64,000 nt of DNA from Pseudoalteromonas sp. '520P1 No. 423' (GCF_001269985.1 NZ_BBZB01000001.1:1612001-1676000); one strand, 5' to 3'; shown: positions 36,692 to 48,258, numbered from the stretch's first letter. Numbers and translations: made by a program. Notes: a model not told the origin generated them from the letters alone.

Positions 36692-39061
36692 TTGATACAA
36701 CAAACATTGCAAGGGTTTATCCTTTCAAAGCAACAATACACATTAAATGGGCAGATCTGTCTGTGTTATTGGCTATCATCTGATTTTGGTCCGCTTAAGG
36801 TTGTGATCACAGGTGAAGAGGCTGTTTTTTTTGTTGAACAGACTAATCAAGAGAATGCGAGTAAGTTATTAGATAAAGAAAAAATACCGTATAGATGTAG
36901 TGCTTTGCCTTTAAGTACTTTTAAACAAAACAATGTTGTTGGCTTTTACTTTTCTCAGTTAAAACAGTTCTACCAAGCAAGAGACTTATTTAATCAACAT
37001 TTCATTACGACTTTTGAATCTGATATTCGCCATTGCGACCGGTTTTTAATGGAGCGGTTTATATGTGGTTCGGCATGGGTTAAGGGCGTTTTTGTACAAA
37101 AAAATGGCTTTATTGAGATCTCAAATGCGCAAATGAAGTCTATTAAAGATGATAATCAATATAAACCTAAATTAGACATGCTTTCTTTAGATATAGAATG
37201 CAGTGGCAAAGGGGTTTTATTTTCGGTTGGTTTATACAGCGATAAATGTGCTCTTGTTATTATGGTTGGAGTTGCTCAAAATCATGATGGCATTATCTGG
37301 GTAAAAGATGAAACTGAATTATTACAGGAACTTGAAAAGAAAATTATTTTCTATGATCCCGATATAATAATTGGTTGGAATGTGATTAATTTTGACTTTT
37401 CACTACTGTTTGAACGGGCAGAACAATTAGATATCTCTTTAAAATTAGGTCGAGCCAATAATAAAATTCAGTTGAAACAATCTCAGGTAGGAAAGTTACT
37501 TGTTCCGGGTCGCGTTGTATTAGATGGTATAGATTTAATGCGTAATGCAACTTATCAATTTTCAAGCTTTAGTTTAGCTAATGTTTCAAGTGAGATTTTA
37601 GGGGAGTCAAAATTAATTGAGTCTGATAATAAACTTGAAGAAATAGAGCGACAATTTGTAGAAGATAAAATTGCTTTGGCTGAATATAATTTACAAGATT
37701 GTAAATTAGTATGGGATATTTTCAAAAAAGAAAGTTTACTAGAGTTTGCAGTTGTAAGAACGCAATTAACAGGATTAGATTTAGAAAGAATGGGTGGCTC
37801 AGTCGCTGCTTTTGTTAATTTATATCTCCCTTTGTTACACCGCAGTGGTTATGTGGCTCCTAATTTAGGAGATAGCCCTGTGAATTTTGATAGTCCTGGC
37901 GGCTATGTTATGAGTTCAAGTCCAGGGTTATATCAAAATGTTATCGTGCTTGATTTTAAAAGCCTTTACCCTTCAATAATTAGAACCTTTTTAATAGATC
38001 CTATGGGGCTTATTGAAGGGCTTAAAGAAGATGATAAACAAAAATATAGTGCAGTAGCAGGTTTTCATGACGCTAAGTTCTCCCGAACAAAACACCACTT
38101 GCCTAACTTGATTGAGCAGCTTTGGAGTGCACGAGATCAAGCAAAAAAAAATAAAGATAAAATGCTTTCTCAAGCAATAAAAATTATTATGAATAGCTTT
38201 TATGGCGTATTGGGTTCTACAGGTTGTCGGTTTTATGATCCTAGATTATCAAGCTCAATTACGTTGCGTGGTCATGAGATCATGCAACAAACAAAACTAT
38301 GGATAGAAAAATCGGGTTTTGAGGTTATTTATGGTGATACTGATTCCACTTTTATAAAGTTAGCTGATGAATTAACGCAAAATCAATGTAATGAAGTCGG
38401 TATAAAATTAGCTGACGAAATCAACTTAAAATGGCATGAAAAACTAAAACAAGAGTTTAATATAATAAGCCACTTAGAAATTGAATTTGAAACTCTATAT
38501 AACCCTTTTTTCATGCCTACAATTCGTGGCGATATAAAAGGTTCAAAGAAACGTTATGTTGGTCAAATAACGCGATTTTTAGATAATAAACAAGATACAA
38601 AAGAGTTAGTTTTTAAAGGTATGGAAACAGTACGAAGTGATTGGACTGTATTAGCAAGAGACTTTCAAATGACTTTGTATCGTAAAGTTTTTGATGGTGA
38701 ACCCGTTGAAGAATATATTAAAACTTATGTTGCTAATACTTTAAATGGAGACTTTGATCATCAGTTTGTTTATAAAAAGCGATTACGACAACATTTAAGC
38801 GAATATGTGAAAAATATCCCGCCTCACGCACAAGCTGCATTAAAAGTGCACATTACTCATCCAGATAAAGTGCCTAGCAAAGGACAATGGGTTGAATATG
38901 TTATTACAATTAATGGTCCTGAAATAAGGCAATTTAATACTTCAAAATTTAACAGGACACATTATGTTGAAAAGCAAATAAGACCGATTGCCGAATCTAT
39001 TTTACCTTACCTAAATACAAATTTTGATCAAATTTTAAATGGTCAAGCCTCATTGTTTTAA
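36692..39061 (+). CDS. polB: DNA polymerase II
   Basis: The protein has 789 residues, co-linear with E. coli Pol II. Exonuclease motifs (MLSLDIECSG, IIGWNVINFDFSLL, YNLQDCKLV) precede the polymerase motifs VLDFKSLYPSIIRT, IIMNSFYGVLG and YGDTDSTF. The TTG start at 36692 is supported by AAGGGA eight bases upstream and by the aligned N-terminus (QGFILS). It acts in translesion synthesis and replication restart. The end FDQILNGQASLF keeps the beta-clamp-binding tail. Confidence 0.95.
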   Translation: MIQQTLQGFILSKQQYTLNGQICLCYWLSSDFGPLKVVITGEEAVFFVEQTNQENASKLLDKEKIPYRCSALPLSTFKQNNVVGFYFSQLKQFYQARDLFNQHFITTFESDIRHCDRFLMERFICGSAWVKGVFVQKNGFIEISNAQMKSIKDDNQYKPKLDMLSLDIECSGKGVLFSVGLYSDKCALVIMVGVAQNHDGIIWVKDETELLQELEKKIIFYDPDIIIGWNVINFDFSLLFERAEQLDISLKLGRANNKIQLKQSQVGKLLVPGRVVLDGIDLMRNATYQFSSFSLANVSSEILGESKLIESDNKLEEIERQFVEDKIALAEYNLQDCKLVWDIFKKESLLEFAVVRTQLTGLDLERMGGSVAAFVNLYLPLLHRSGYVAPNLGDSPVNFDSPGGYVMSSSPGLYQNVIVLDFKSLYPSIIRTFLIDPMGLIEGLKEDDKQKYSAVAGFHDAKFSRTKHHLPNLIEQLWSARDQAKKNKDKMLSQAIKIIMNSFYGVLGSTGCRFYDPRLSSSITLRGHEIMQQTKLWIEKSGFEVIYGDTDSTFIKLADELTQNQCNEVGIKLADEINLKWHEKLKQEFNIISHLEIEFETLYNPFFMPTIRGDIKGSKKRYVGQITRFLDNKQDTKELVFKGMETVRSDWTVLARDFQMTLYRKVFDGEPVEEYIKTYVANTLNGDFDHQFVYKKRLRQHLSEYVKNIPPHAQAALKVHITHPDKVPSKGQWVEYVITINGPEIRQFNTSKFNRTHYVEKQIRPIAESILPYLNTNFDQILNGQASLF

Positions 39062-39251
39062 TTATTAGTTAGCGATTTTAGTGAGCTAATAATTGCGAAA
39101 TAATCATTAATCACTCTATATTATTGGTTAAAAATTAACCTCGGGTCTGTTGTTGTACGATAATTGAATAGTTCAAAGTATTAAAATTAAGTTCAGTTTA
39201 TTTTTATTTTATTATTTTTCCATTAAATACTCTTATCAGGGAGAAATTGAA

Positions 39252-42158
39252 ATGTTAAACAATAAATTATTTAAATATTCAAAATTAGCACTCGCTATAT
39301 CCTCACTTTCTTTTTTATCCATTAATGTTCAAGCCGAAGAAGGTGCTGGAGAGGTAGAGAGAATAGAAGTAACTGGCTCTCGTATTAAAAGAGCTGATAT
39401 GGAAGGGGCTAATCCAGTACAGATCATTGGTAGGGACGAGTTAATTGCCTCAGGTATTACCAATGTAGGTGATATTTTACAAGAAATTCCTTCGGTAGCA
39501 GGTGCAGGAACAAATACAGCTATTAATAACGGTGGTTCAGGGTCTGTTAGGGTTTCCTTAAGAGGTTTAGGATCTGCTAGAACTTTAGTCCTACTTAACG
39601 GCCGTCGTATGGTGGCATCGGGAACTGGTGCGAATAGTTCAGTCGATTTAAGTACGATACCCACCGCGATAATTAAAAGAGTGGAAGTATTAAAAGATGG
39701 TGCTTCAGCAATTTATGGCTCAGATGCAATCGCAGGTGTTGTTAATATTATCACACGTGATGATTTTGAGGGCTTTGAAGCAAATTTAATGTATGACGCT
39801 TCAACAGAAGAGGGTGATGGCGAAACAAAATCATTTGATGTGACTGTAGGCTTTGCAGGAGATAAAGGGAATGTGGTTGTAAATGCCTTTTATGTTGAGC
39901 AAGGTGCACAGTGGTCTGGTGATAGATCATGGTCACAATTTGAATTAGATATGGATGTTACTGGTGAAGTTTCTAAAGGGGGATCTTCAGCACCACCATG
40001 GGGAAGATATAATGGTATTGATGGCATAGTTAATGGTTCTGAGTGTGGGTCATTTACTCATGGTGCAGGTAGTGGTCCTGGTCAATCAGATCCAAGCGAC
40101 TTTTCAAACCCTACAGGCTTTGATTGTTGGGATTGGGATAAAGATACCTATAACTATGCGCCTGCTAATTATCATTTAACACCGCAAGAACGTTATGGAT
40201 TTTTTGCTTCAGGGAGTTATGAATTTGACGATAAAATTAGGTTTTTCTCAGAATTAAGTTTTAATCGTAGGATATCAGATACTAAATTAGCACCACTACC
40301 CTTAGCGCCGTTAGCATTTTTTGGCTTCTCGGATGCGACTTATTCAAAAGATAACTATTACAACCAAATGTTTGGTCCAAAAGACAAAGATGGAAACTCT
40401 GTAGATATTGCTGATTGGCGTAGACGTATGGTTGAAACTGGGGGTCGAGATAGTAGCTTTAGAGTTGAAACAGTTCGTGCTGCAATTGGTTTTGACGGTG
40501 AAATTAATGATGATTGGCGTTACGAAGTCTCATATATATTTGGTGCAAACGATGCAGCAACAAATGGCGCTGGTGGTGTGAATTTTGAAAAAGTAGGTGA
40601 AGCTGTAGGACCATCATTCTTAGATTCGACATCAGGCGAAGTAATGTGTGGTACACAAGATAATGTTATTGAGGGATGTGTATCCCTAAATGTATTTGGT
40701 ATTCCCGGAACAGAAACTGCTATTAATCAAGCTATGATGGATTTTATTACATTTAATGCTCATGATTTTGGTTCAAATGAACAGCAAATTATTTCAGGTA
40801 GTGTATTTGGTGATGCTTTTGAGTTACCAGCTGGTATGGTTGGAGTTGCTATTGGGTTAGAGCATAGGGAAGAAAAAGGAGCCGATTACCCTGATGCTTT
40901 AATTGCTTTAGGCATTACATCAGGTTCATCTCGTTTATCTACGGAGGGTTCATATACTGTAGATGAGGCCTATGTTGAAGCTAATTTTCCATTATTAGCG
41001 GATGTACCATTTGCTGATAGTTTAGAGATCGATGGTGCAATTCGATATTCAGATTATGATACGTTTGGGGATACCACTAACCATAAGCTAGGTATTCGCT
41101 GGGTACCTATGGAAGGGTTATTATTAAGAGCGACAAGTTCTAGTGCATTTAGAGCACCTTCTACGAATGATTTATTCCAAGGTGCATCTGCTAACAGCCC
41201 TACAGTGGAGGATCCTTGTTCTAGTAATCCCACAGCATTTTGTATCGCTGATGGTGTACCTGCAGGTGGTTTTGAACCAATTGGTGACCAATTATCATCA
41301 ACTCGAGGAGGTAGCACAGAAATTCAACCTGAAGAGGCTGATATTTTGACTGCGGGTATTGTATATAGTCCCGATTTTTTGGATGGTCTATCAGTCACTT
41401 TAGATTATTGGGATATTGAAGTAACAGATGCAATATCTACAATTGGGGAGCAGTTGATTTTAACTAAATGTGCCACTGAGGGGACTTTCTGTGACAAAAT
41501 TACACGTTATGGCCCTGATGCTGGTGCTTTGTATGGTAATTCAAGCGATATAGATGATAGAACAACCAACGTAGGTGGTGTTAATTCGTCGGGTTATGAT
41601 TTTAATATTAAATATTCTACAGATATTGAAATGGGAATGTTAAAGGTAAATTTAGATACGACTTATTATGATACCTATGATGTAATTCAAGCTGATGATT
41701 CCATTGTAAAGCATGCCGGAAAATATTGGGATGCATCAAGTGGTGATGGTAACTTCCCTGAATGGAAAACTAATATAAATATAAGTTTACAAAATGATGA
41801 TTGGTCAGTGGCATATAGCATTAGATACATGTCGAGTGTTGAAGAATATGTAGATATGGCTTCAGCAAGTGATTGGTCATTATCTGAAATCAACTCAGGG
41901 TTTAGAACTGCTGAGGTATTTAATGGTGAAACTGGTGCTTTAGATGGTTGGGATGTTTTCAGAGATGTCGACTCTTCAACTATACACGATATCAGGTTCA
42001 CCTACTTCATGGAGAATATGACTGCGACTATAGGCATGGACAATATTTTTGATGAAGATCCACCTTATATGGCAAGTGGATTTAATGATAATACAGATCC
42101 GCGTACATACAATACAACTGGTAGACATATGTACTTATCTCTAGGACTTTCATTCTAA
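39252..42158 (+). CDS. TonB-dependent receptor (large, OmpC-terminal barrel)
   Basis: The protein has 968 residues with a signal peptide ending SINVQA, a TonB-box-like VERIEVTGSRIKR, a plug domain (PSVAGAGTN, SVRVSLRGLGSARTLVLLNGRR, VEVLKDGASAIYGSDAIAGVVNIIT) and a 22-strand-type barrel ending MYLSLGLSF. Two Cys pairs in loops are likely extracellular. It belongs with the paralogue at 45346 to the Alteromonadales class that imports peptides or glycans; substrate is unknown. GGGAG lies eight bases before the ATG. Confidence 0.92.
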   Translation: MLNNKLFKYSKLALAISSLSFLSINVQAEEGAGEVERIEVTGSRIKRADMEGANPVQIIGRDELIASGITNVGDILQEIPSVAGAGTNTAINNGGSGSVRVSLRGLGSARTLVLLNGRRMVASGTGANSSVDLSTIPTAIIKRVEVLKDGASAIYGSDAIAGVVNIITRDDFEGFEANLMYDASTEEGDGETKSFDVTVGFAGDKGNVVVNAFYVEQGAQWSGDRSWSQFELDMDVTGEVSKGGSSAPPWGRYNGIDGIVNGSECGSFTHGAGSGPGQSDPSDFSNPTGFDCWDWDKDTYNYAPANYHLTPQERYGFFASGSYEFDDKIRFFSELSFNRRISDTKLAPLPLAPLAFFGFSDATYSKDNYYNQMFGPKDKDGNSVDIADWRRRMVETGGRDSSFRVETVRAAIGFDGEINDDWRYEVSYIFGANDAATNGAGGVNFEKVGEAVGPSFLDSTSGEVMCGTQDNVIEGCVSLNVFGIPGTETAINQAMMDFITFNAHDFGSNEQQIISGSVFGDAFELPAGMVGVAIGLEHREEKGADYPDALIALGITSGSSRLSTEGSYTVDEAYVEANFPLLADVPFADSLEIDGAIRYSDYDTFGDTTNHKLGIRWVPMEGLLLRATSSSAFRAPSTNDLFQGASANSPTVEDPCSSNPTAFCIADGVPAGGFEPIGDQLSSTRGGSTEIQPEEADILTAGIVYSPDFLDGLSVTLDYWDIEVTDAISTIGEQLILTKCATEGTFCDKITRYGPDAGALYGNSSDIDDRTTNVGGVNSSGYDFNIKYSTDIEMGMLKVNLDTTYYDTYDVIQADDSIVKHAGKYWDASSGDGNFPEWKTNINISLQNDDWSVAYSIRYMSSVEEYVDMASASDWSLSEINSGFRTAEVFNGETGALDGWDVFRDVDSSTIHDIRFTYFMENMTATIGMDNIFDEDPPYMASGFNDNTDPRTYNTTGRHMYLSLGLSF

Positions 42159-42171
42159 CATTTCATAATAT

Positions 42172-42199
42172 AGGCACTTGTAAATCTACGAGTGCCTTT
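42172..42199 (+). terminator. Rho-independent terminator after receptor
   Basis: Stem AGGCACT / AGTGCCT with a 12-base loop, then TTTCC, 13 bp after the stop. Confidence 0.7.
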
Positions 42200-42430
42200 C
42201 CTCCAACTCATCTAAAATGATAATTTGATTACAAAACCTAGAAAATCAACTTAACATCTTGTTCACTATTTTACTTTTAGCGCTAATTTTAAGGTTATAG
42301 TTTCCCGTGGGGTTATTAAGTGTATTTTTTTAAATTACCTTGTTGTCACGTGATTACATTTGATTTCATTTGTGGCAATTTGTTTTTAGATGTTATACCA
42401 ATAAGATTAAATTTATGATCTAATAGTTGG

Positions 42431-43067
42431 GTGAAATATATTTCCCAAAAACAACTTCAAGATAAGATTAAATCAATAGACTTTAAATCTCTTATCGCCA
42501 AAGAAACTAATGGTAAAATACGTATTCGCTTGTTAGCTCTCTCACACATCAAAGATGGTGCAGACCGAACACAAGCCGCTATATATTTAAAGCTCAGTCG
42601 TAAAGCTGTAAATGATTGGGCTAAAAAATTCTATGCAAACGGACTTGATGGACTAAAAGAACAACCCTGAACAGGGCGGCCTTGCTATTTGACCACAGAG
42701 CAACTTACAAAATTCAAAACTGAAATGCTCCTTGAGGATCATGATAGATCCAACATAGATATTTGGTTTCAAGACGAAGCAAGGTTTGGGCAACAGAATA
42801 CAACGACAAGATTATAGGCTGAAAAAGGCTCACGGCCGAGGGCTGTGAAACAGCAACAATTTCAATATGCTTATCTTTTTGGTGCTATTTTTCCTGCGAC
42901 TGGAGCAACAGAGGCAATAGTAACGCCAAAATGAACTAGCCAATAAGTGCTTTGATGATTATGAGGATATTGTTAATTCATGTTGCGATGCTTGGAATAG
43001 CTTCGTTAGTGATTTAGAACGAGTAAAATCAATGTGTATGAGAGACTGGATTAATTTGGGTGTTTAA
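42431..43067 (+). pseudogene. IS630-family transposase remnant
   Basis: The helix-turn-helix part (ALSHIKDGADRTQAAIYLKLSRKAVNDW) is followed, after a TGA at 42668, by DIWFQDEARFGQQNTTTR (first catalytic Asp), then by a tail (CCDAWNSFVSDLERVKSMCMRDWINLGV) after a deletion. Multiple stops and a missing middle show it is dead. Confidence 0.8.
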
Positions 43068-43074
43068 ATAATCT

Positions 43075-43634
43075 GATTGGTATTATTCAATCAACTATGA
43101 AAATAAAATTGATAGTGTATCGAATAATAAATTATTAAGAATTGAGCAAGAGAATGGGTTGGGTTCTACACCTGATGCGATAGAGCGTAATGCGACAACG
43201 GGTAAAATTGATAGCATGAAAATGGGTCATATCTATAAATCATCACTGTCTACAGATGGTATTGATTTTAGTGCACGTTATAACTTTGAAACATCTTTTG
43301 GTGATTTCTCTCCTACAAATGTTTCAAAAGTAATGACATTTAAGAAATCGCTGATTCTGAGTCAGAACCATTTTATTACGACGGTTTACAAGATTACCCA
43401 GATCTTAAGTCAGATTTAGCATTAAGCTATGCGTATGATGATTATTCAGTTGCTTGGTCTCTCTTCCATGTTGGCTCGCAAGAATCTGGTAATGAAGAGT
43501 GGGGCGTTAATAACCTGACTGATAAAGCAGCACTTAGCTACTATGATTGCTTCCGTGATTAACTTGATTCTAGCTTGTCGCTATATGATCAAACAGGTCG
43601 TTCAATGTATTTAAGAGTTGAACAACAGTTTTAA
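43075..43634 (+). pseudogene. TonB-dependent receptor C-terminal fragment
   Basis: Pieces in more than one frame give receptor barrel strands (KMGHIYKSSLSTDGIDFSARYNF, DLALSYAYDDYSVAWSLFHVGS, SLYDQTGRSMYLRVEQQF) like the end of the neighbouring receptors. The N-terminal plug and most of the barrel are missing, apparently replaced by the IS630 remnant. Confidence 0.75.
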
Positions 43635-43662
43635 TATTTAAAAGTTAAACCCTACCAATAAT

Positions 43663-43690
43663 AAAAACCTGATTAGCTAGCAGGTTTTTT
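43663..43690 (+). terminator. Rho-independent terminator after receptor fragment
   Basis: Stem AAAAACCTG / CAGGTTTTT with loop ATTAGCTAG and T-run. Confidence 0.8.
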
Positions 43691-43837
43691 ATTTTCCAAT
43701 AAACATAAAAAACCGAAATCTAAATAAAAATATTATTTTATAGCGAATTTTACTTTCCCAAACATCATTAATAGCTCTTATACTAGTGATCTTTGAAAGT
43801 ACTTGATTTTGTCACCAATAAGATCATGATAGTAGTA

Positions 43838-44864
43838 TGAAAAAATCGAACTCACCATAGACCAAAAACAAGCATTAGAAACGCGTCACAAAAAATCATG
43901 TGGTAAACGTGAAAGTGACCGTATTAAGGCTGTTTTGCTACGCGATGAAGATTGGTCAACAAAAATGATTGCTCAAGCACTACGTATACACGAAACCAGT
44001 GTTGTTCGATATATTGATGATTATCTAACAAATGAAAAATTAACCGTAAATAGTGGTGGCAGTGAAGGTTATTTAAACCCAGAACAAACCAAAGAACTTA
44101 GTAGTCATATCGAAAATAACCTTTATCACCATAACCATCAAATAGTGACTTATATATAAGAGAAATTAGTTGTTAGTTTTACCGTTTCAGGGATGCATAA
44201 ATGGCTACGCCGCAATAATTTTGTTTACAAACAGCCTAAAGGCATACCCTATAAAGCTGACGTGGTAGCACAAGAACAATTCATTGAAAAATATGCTGAA
44301 CTAAAAGCGTCTGTAGGCCCTGATGAACCTATTATTTTTGGTGATGGTGTGCATCCAACTATGGCGACTAAAATAAGCCATGGCTGGATCAAAAAAGGCA
44401 CTGAGAAACATGTCAAAACAACGGCGAGCAGAACGCGATTGAATATTTTTGGCAGTATTCGTTTGGGTCATTTAGATGAAACGCTTACAAGCCAATACGA
44501 GACGATTAATGGTGAAAGTATTATCGACTTTTTATATAAGTTGCGAGCGCAATATAGCGATTATAAGCAAATACATTTCATCCTTGATGGTGCTGGATAT
44601 CATAAGTCAAAAATAGTGACAGAAAAAGCCAAAGAGCTGAATATAAAAATTCATATTCTGCCTCCGTACAGCCCTAATTTGAACCCAATAGAAAGGCTGT
44701 GGAAGGTGATGAATGAGCATATAAGGAATAATTACTTTTTTAGCTCAGTTAAAATTTTTAAGGAAAGGGTTGATGATTTTTTCCAGACAACGTTACCTAA
44801 TATTGCTGACTCTTTAGACAGTAGAATTAACGATAATTTTCAGCGCTTAAATCCAGTGTTTTGA
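43838..44864 (+). pseudogene. IS630-family transposase with frameshift and in-frame stop
   Basis: The helix-turn-helix region (MIAQALRIHETSVVRYIDDYL) and the DDE core (PIIFGDGVHPT, HFILDGAGYHKS, PPYSPNLNPIERLWKVMNEH) are well kept. The start is one base out of frame in an A-run at 43840-43845 (six A; seven would give MKKIELTIDQK). A TAA at 44157 splits the protein after IVTYI. Recent inactivation is likely; the catalytic half from 44193 is an uninterrupted frame of 223 residues. Confidence 0.8.
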
Positions 44865-44869
44865 TTTCC

Positions 44870-45345
44870 GTTGGGTATATAAATTCCTCTTTAATGAAAA
44901 GTTAAAACCCTCTTTAATGAAAATTAGTTTCATTTACATTTTATTTACAGGGCGTGATATATCAAAAACCTGACATTTATAGCCAATTATCTATATGTCA
45001 ATCTATTTTTTCAAATGTTTCCAATATATTTTTTTTGTAATCCAATGGTTACACTTTTAATGTCAAATTAACTTCCTTACTTGTTTTATTTTTTATATAT
45101 AACAGTGTGTTGCTGGTTATTTTTACTTCTATGCAGTTGTAATTAGGTGTTTCAGGTTGTTTCTTTATGGAAAAGTTTTAGCTCTAAATGTTAATTTATT
45201 ATAAACATGTGTTGACCAATGTTTCCTATTTTGTTTAATATTTGCCTCGGATAACGAGCAAGACTTAAAAATAGTCATTAAGTTCAACTTAAATGGCAAC
45301 AAAAAATTAAATCACATCAAAGAATGTGGTCCAGGGAGAAATCGA
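44870..45345. other. Long AT-rich upstream region of the second receptor gene
   Basis: About 475 bp with no coding sequence. It should contain the receptor promoter and a leader; GGGAGA lies seven bases before the ATG. No riboswitch or clear operator is recognised. Confidence 0.4.
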
Positions 45346-48258
45346 ATGATAAATAACAAACTAGCAAAAGCAGTTCGCTTAGCGATGGCTTTTGGTGCTG
45401 CTTCAACAGTAGCATTATCTGCAAATGTTTCAGCGGCTGAAGAAGGCGCTGAAGAAGTAGAGCGTATTGAAGTAACTGGTTCACGTATTAAACGTACAGA
45501 TATGGAATCAGCATCACCTGTTACTGTAATTACTGCTGAACAAATGAAAGTTCAAGGTATTCAAGATGTAGGTCAATTCCTACAAAGCAGTGCTGTAATG
45601 TCTGGTTCACCAGCTATGACAACTACCAATAATGGTGGTAATGGTTCTACTGGTGTTGAGCTTCGTGGTTTAGGTTCTTCACGTACTCTTGTTCTAGTTA
45701 ATGGCCGTCGTCCAGTATCTGATGACTTCCAAACTATTCCTAGCTCAATGGTTAAGCGCATTGAAATTTTAAAAGATGGTGCTTCTGCAACTTACGGTGC
45801 AGATGCTGTTGCTGGTGTTGTAAACATCATCACTCGTAAAGATTTTGAAGGTGTAGAATTAACTCTACAAACTAAAGGTTCATTTGACGTAAGTGCAAAT
45901 GAAGAAACTGGTTTTAGCCTAGTAATGGGTAAAGCTTTTGATGCTGGTCATTTAGTTGTAGGTGTTGATTTTGTTGACCAGTCAGCTGTTTATCAAGGCG
46001 ATACTCCAATCGATTTCATGAACTACCCTTGGCAAGTTTGGGGTGATGCAGGTGAAGCATCTTTCCATAAAAATGGCTTAATTGGTTCTGGCGATGATAT
46101 GAATGTTATTGTTGTTGGTTCAGGTTCAGTTCCTTGTGGTAATTTCTATTTACAACATGGTCCAAGCCAAACTAATGATACATGTGATGGTGGTAGACCT
46201 GGTTTAGGTGATATGCGTGATTTTGTTGGCAGTGGTCCAAACAATGACACATATAACTACGCACCTGTAAACTACTTACAAACGCCATACAAAAAATTAA
46301 ATGTATTTATCGAAGGTTCATTTGATATCAATGACTCAACTCGTGCATATACAGAAACTCGTATTAACAAACGTACTTCGCGTCAAGAACTAGCTGCTGT
46401 TCCTTACGATACACGTTATGATCCTGCTTATTCAGGACTATATGGTAAAACTGAAGCTGACGGTACACCGGTACTAGGTGATGATGGCCAGCAAGTAATG
46501 GTTGAGTTTAATGGTGTATCTAAAGATAACTATTACAACCCATTTGGTGAAGACGTTCTTCGTTCACGTCGTCGTATGTTAGAAGGTGGTCGTAGCTTTG
46601 AACAAGATATAGTTGGTTTCCAACAAGTTATCGGTTTTGAAGGTGAGATCAATGATGATTGGTATTATGATGTAAACTATAACTATGGTTATACACAAAA
46701 TACATCAACTGACTTTGGTCAATTATTTGGTCCAAACTTAGCAAAAGCTATGGGTCCTTCATTCAAAGACAGCAATGGTAATGTTGTTTGTGGTACTGCA
46801 GCTTCACCAATCTCTGATTGTGTATCTATGAATGTATTTGGTGGTCCAGGTTCTGTTACTCAAGAAATGCTTGATTACGTAACTGCACCTCTAGTTGATG
46901 CAAGTAACTATACAGTACAAACACTTACAGCTTTCGTTGGTGGTGATGTATTTGAATTGCCAGCTGGCGTAGTTTCTGGTGGTTTTGGTTTTGAATACCG
47001 TAAAGAAGAAGCTGAAGCTCAAGTAGATTCAGGTAAATTTATGAGTGCTGTGACTGGTAACAAGTCTAAAGGTACTAACGGTGATTACGATGTAACAAGT
47101 TTATTTACTGAGTTCCGTATTCCATTATTAACAGACTCTGTAGTTGCTGAAAACTTAGATGCAAAAGTTGGTTTACGTTACGATGACTTTAGCGCATTTG
47201 GTGCATCAACTACATACCAATTAGGTATGGAGTGGAAAGTTGTTGATTCGTTATTAGTTCGTGGTACATACGGCACAGTATTCCGAGCACCTGGTATTGG
47301 TTCTTTATACGGTCCAGAAAGTGACTCATTCCCTTCAGCAACAGATCCATGTAGTACGTCTAACTGGGGTTCATTAACTGCTGCTCAACAAGGTTACTGT
47401 ACTGCTGATGGTGTTCCTGTTGGTGGTTCTAACAACCTAGATTCACAGCAATTAGCTCGTGTAGGTGGTAACCAAGAACTTAAGCCTGAGGAAGGTGATA
47501 CATTAACAGTAGGTTTTGCTTACTCTCCTGAATTTGTAGAAGGTTTAGGAATTACACTTGATTATTGGTCAATCGAAATTGAAAAAGTAATTGATGGTGT
47601 TGGCGCAAATGATTCACTTAAAGGTTGTTACTTAGGTGGAATCGCTGAATTATGTGGCAATGTTGAACGTACAAATGGTGAAATTTCTCGTCTAAGTGCA
47701 AAATCAAGCAACCTAAGTCGTATGACTGCAAAAGGTATTGACTTTGAAGCTAACTACGGCTTAGAAGCTCTTGGCGGCGAAATGAAGTTCAACTACTCTA
47801 TGACTCATACTCTAGAGCGTGAAAACCAAATTTATAACGCTGAAACGTTTGAATTTGAAATGAAAGATTTAGCTGGCTTATTTGAAAATGATACAAGCTA
47901 TGCTAAAAACAAAGCTAATTTAAATGTAAGCTACTCTTTGGATGATTTAACAATTTCGTACGGTATGAATTATATCGGTGAACTTGAGTATTCAGAGCTT
48001 CTTTACTGGGGTACTACATTGAGTGATCCTAATGATCCTAATAGCCCTGTAAACACTTACAAAGTTGATTCAATGGTTTACCATGATATCACTGCAACTT
48101 ATAACTTTGATTTTGGTACAGTTGTTTCTGCAGGTATTACTAACTTAACAGATGAAGCTCCTCCATACATCGAGCCTGCAAATAACGGTAATACAGATGA
48201 AAGTAATTACCGTTTATTTGGAAAAAGCTGGTTTGTTCGTTTAACTCATACTTTCTAA
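45346..48258 (+). CDS. TonB-dependent receptor (paralogue of 39252 gene)
   Basis: The protein has 970 residues with a signal peptide (AAST..VSAAEE), TonB box VERIEVTGSRIKR, plug motifs (VELRGLGSSRTLVLVNGRR, ILKDGASATYGADAVAGVVNIIT) and a barrel ending SWFVRLTHTF. Architecture and length match the receptor 3 kb upstream, so both arose by duplication. Its codons look more regular than those of its neighbour, which may reflect high expression. It probably depends on the TonB operon at 49.8-54.8 kb. Confidence 0.93.
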   Translation: MINNKLAKAVRLAMAFGAASTVALSANVSAAEEGAEEVERIEVTGSRIKRTDMESASPVTVITAEQMKVQGIQDVGQFLQSSAVMSGSPAMTTTNNGGNGSTGVELRGLGSSRTLVLVNGRRPVSDDFQTIPSSMVKRIEILKDGASATYGADAVAGVVNIITRKDFEGVELTLQTKGSFDVSANEETGFSLVMGKAFDAGHLVVGVDFVDQSAVYQGDTPIDFMNYPWQVWGDAGEASFHKNGLIGSGDDMNVIVVGSGSVPCGNFYLQHGPSQTNDTCDGGRPGLGDMRDFVGSGPNNDTYNYAPVNYLQTPYKKLNVFIEGSFDINDSTRAYTETRINKRTSRQELAAVPYDTRYDPAYSGLYGKTEADGTPVLGDDGQQVMVEFNGVSKDNYYNPFGEDVLRSRRRMLEGGRSFEQDIVGFQQVIGFEGEINDDWYYDVNYNYGYTQNTSTDFGQLFGPNLAKAMGPSFKDSNGNVVCGTAASPISDCVSMNVFGGPGSVTQEMLDYVTAPLVDASNYTVQTLTAFVGGDVFELPAGVVSGGFGFEYRKEEAEAQVDSGKFMSAVTGNKSKGTNGDYDVTSLFTEFRIPLLTDSVVAENLDAKVGLRYDDFSAFGASTTYQLGMEWKVVDSLLVRGTYGTVFRAPGIGSLYGPESDSFPSATDPCSTSNWGSLTAAQQGYCTADGVPVGGSNNLDSQQLARVGGNQELKPEEGDTLTVGFAYSPEFVEGLGITLDYWSIEIEKVIDGVGANDSLKGCYLGGIAELCGNVERTNGEISRLSAKSSNLSRMTAKGIDFEANYGLEALGGEMKFNYSMTHTLERENQIYNAETFEFEMKDLAGLFENDTSYAKNKANLNVSYSLDDLTISYGMNYIGELEYSELLYWGTTLSDPNDPNSPVNTYKVDSMVYHDITATYNFDFGTVVSAGITNLTDEAPPYIEPANNGNTDESNYRLFGKSWFVRLTHTF

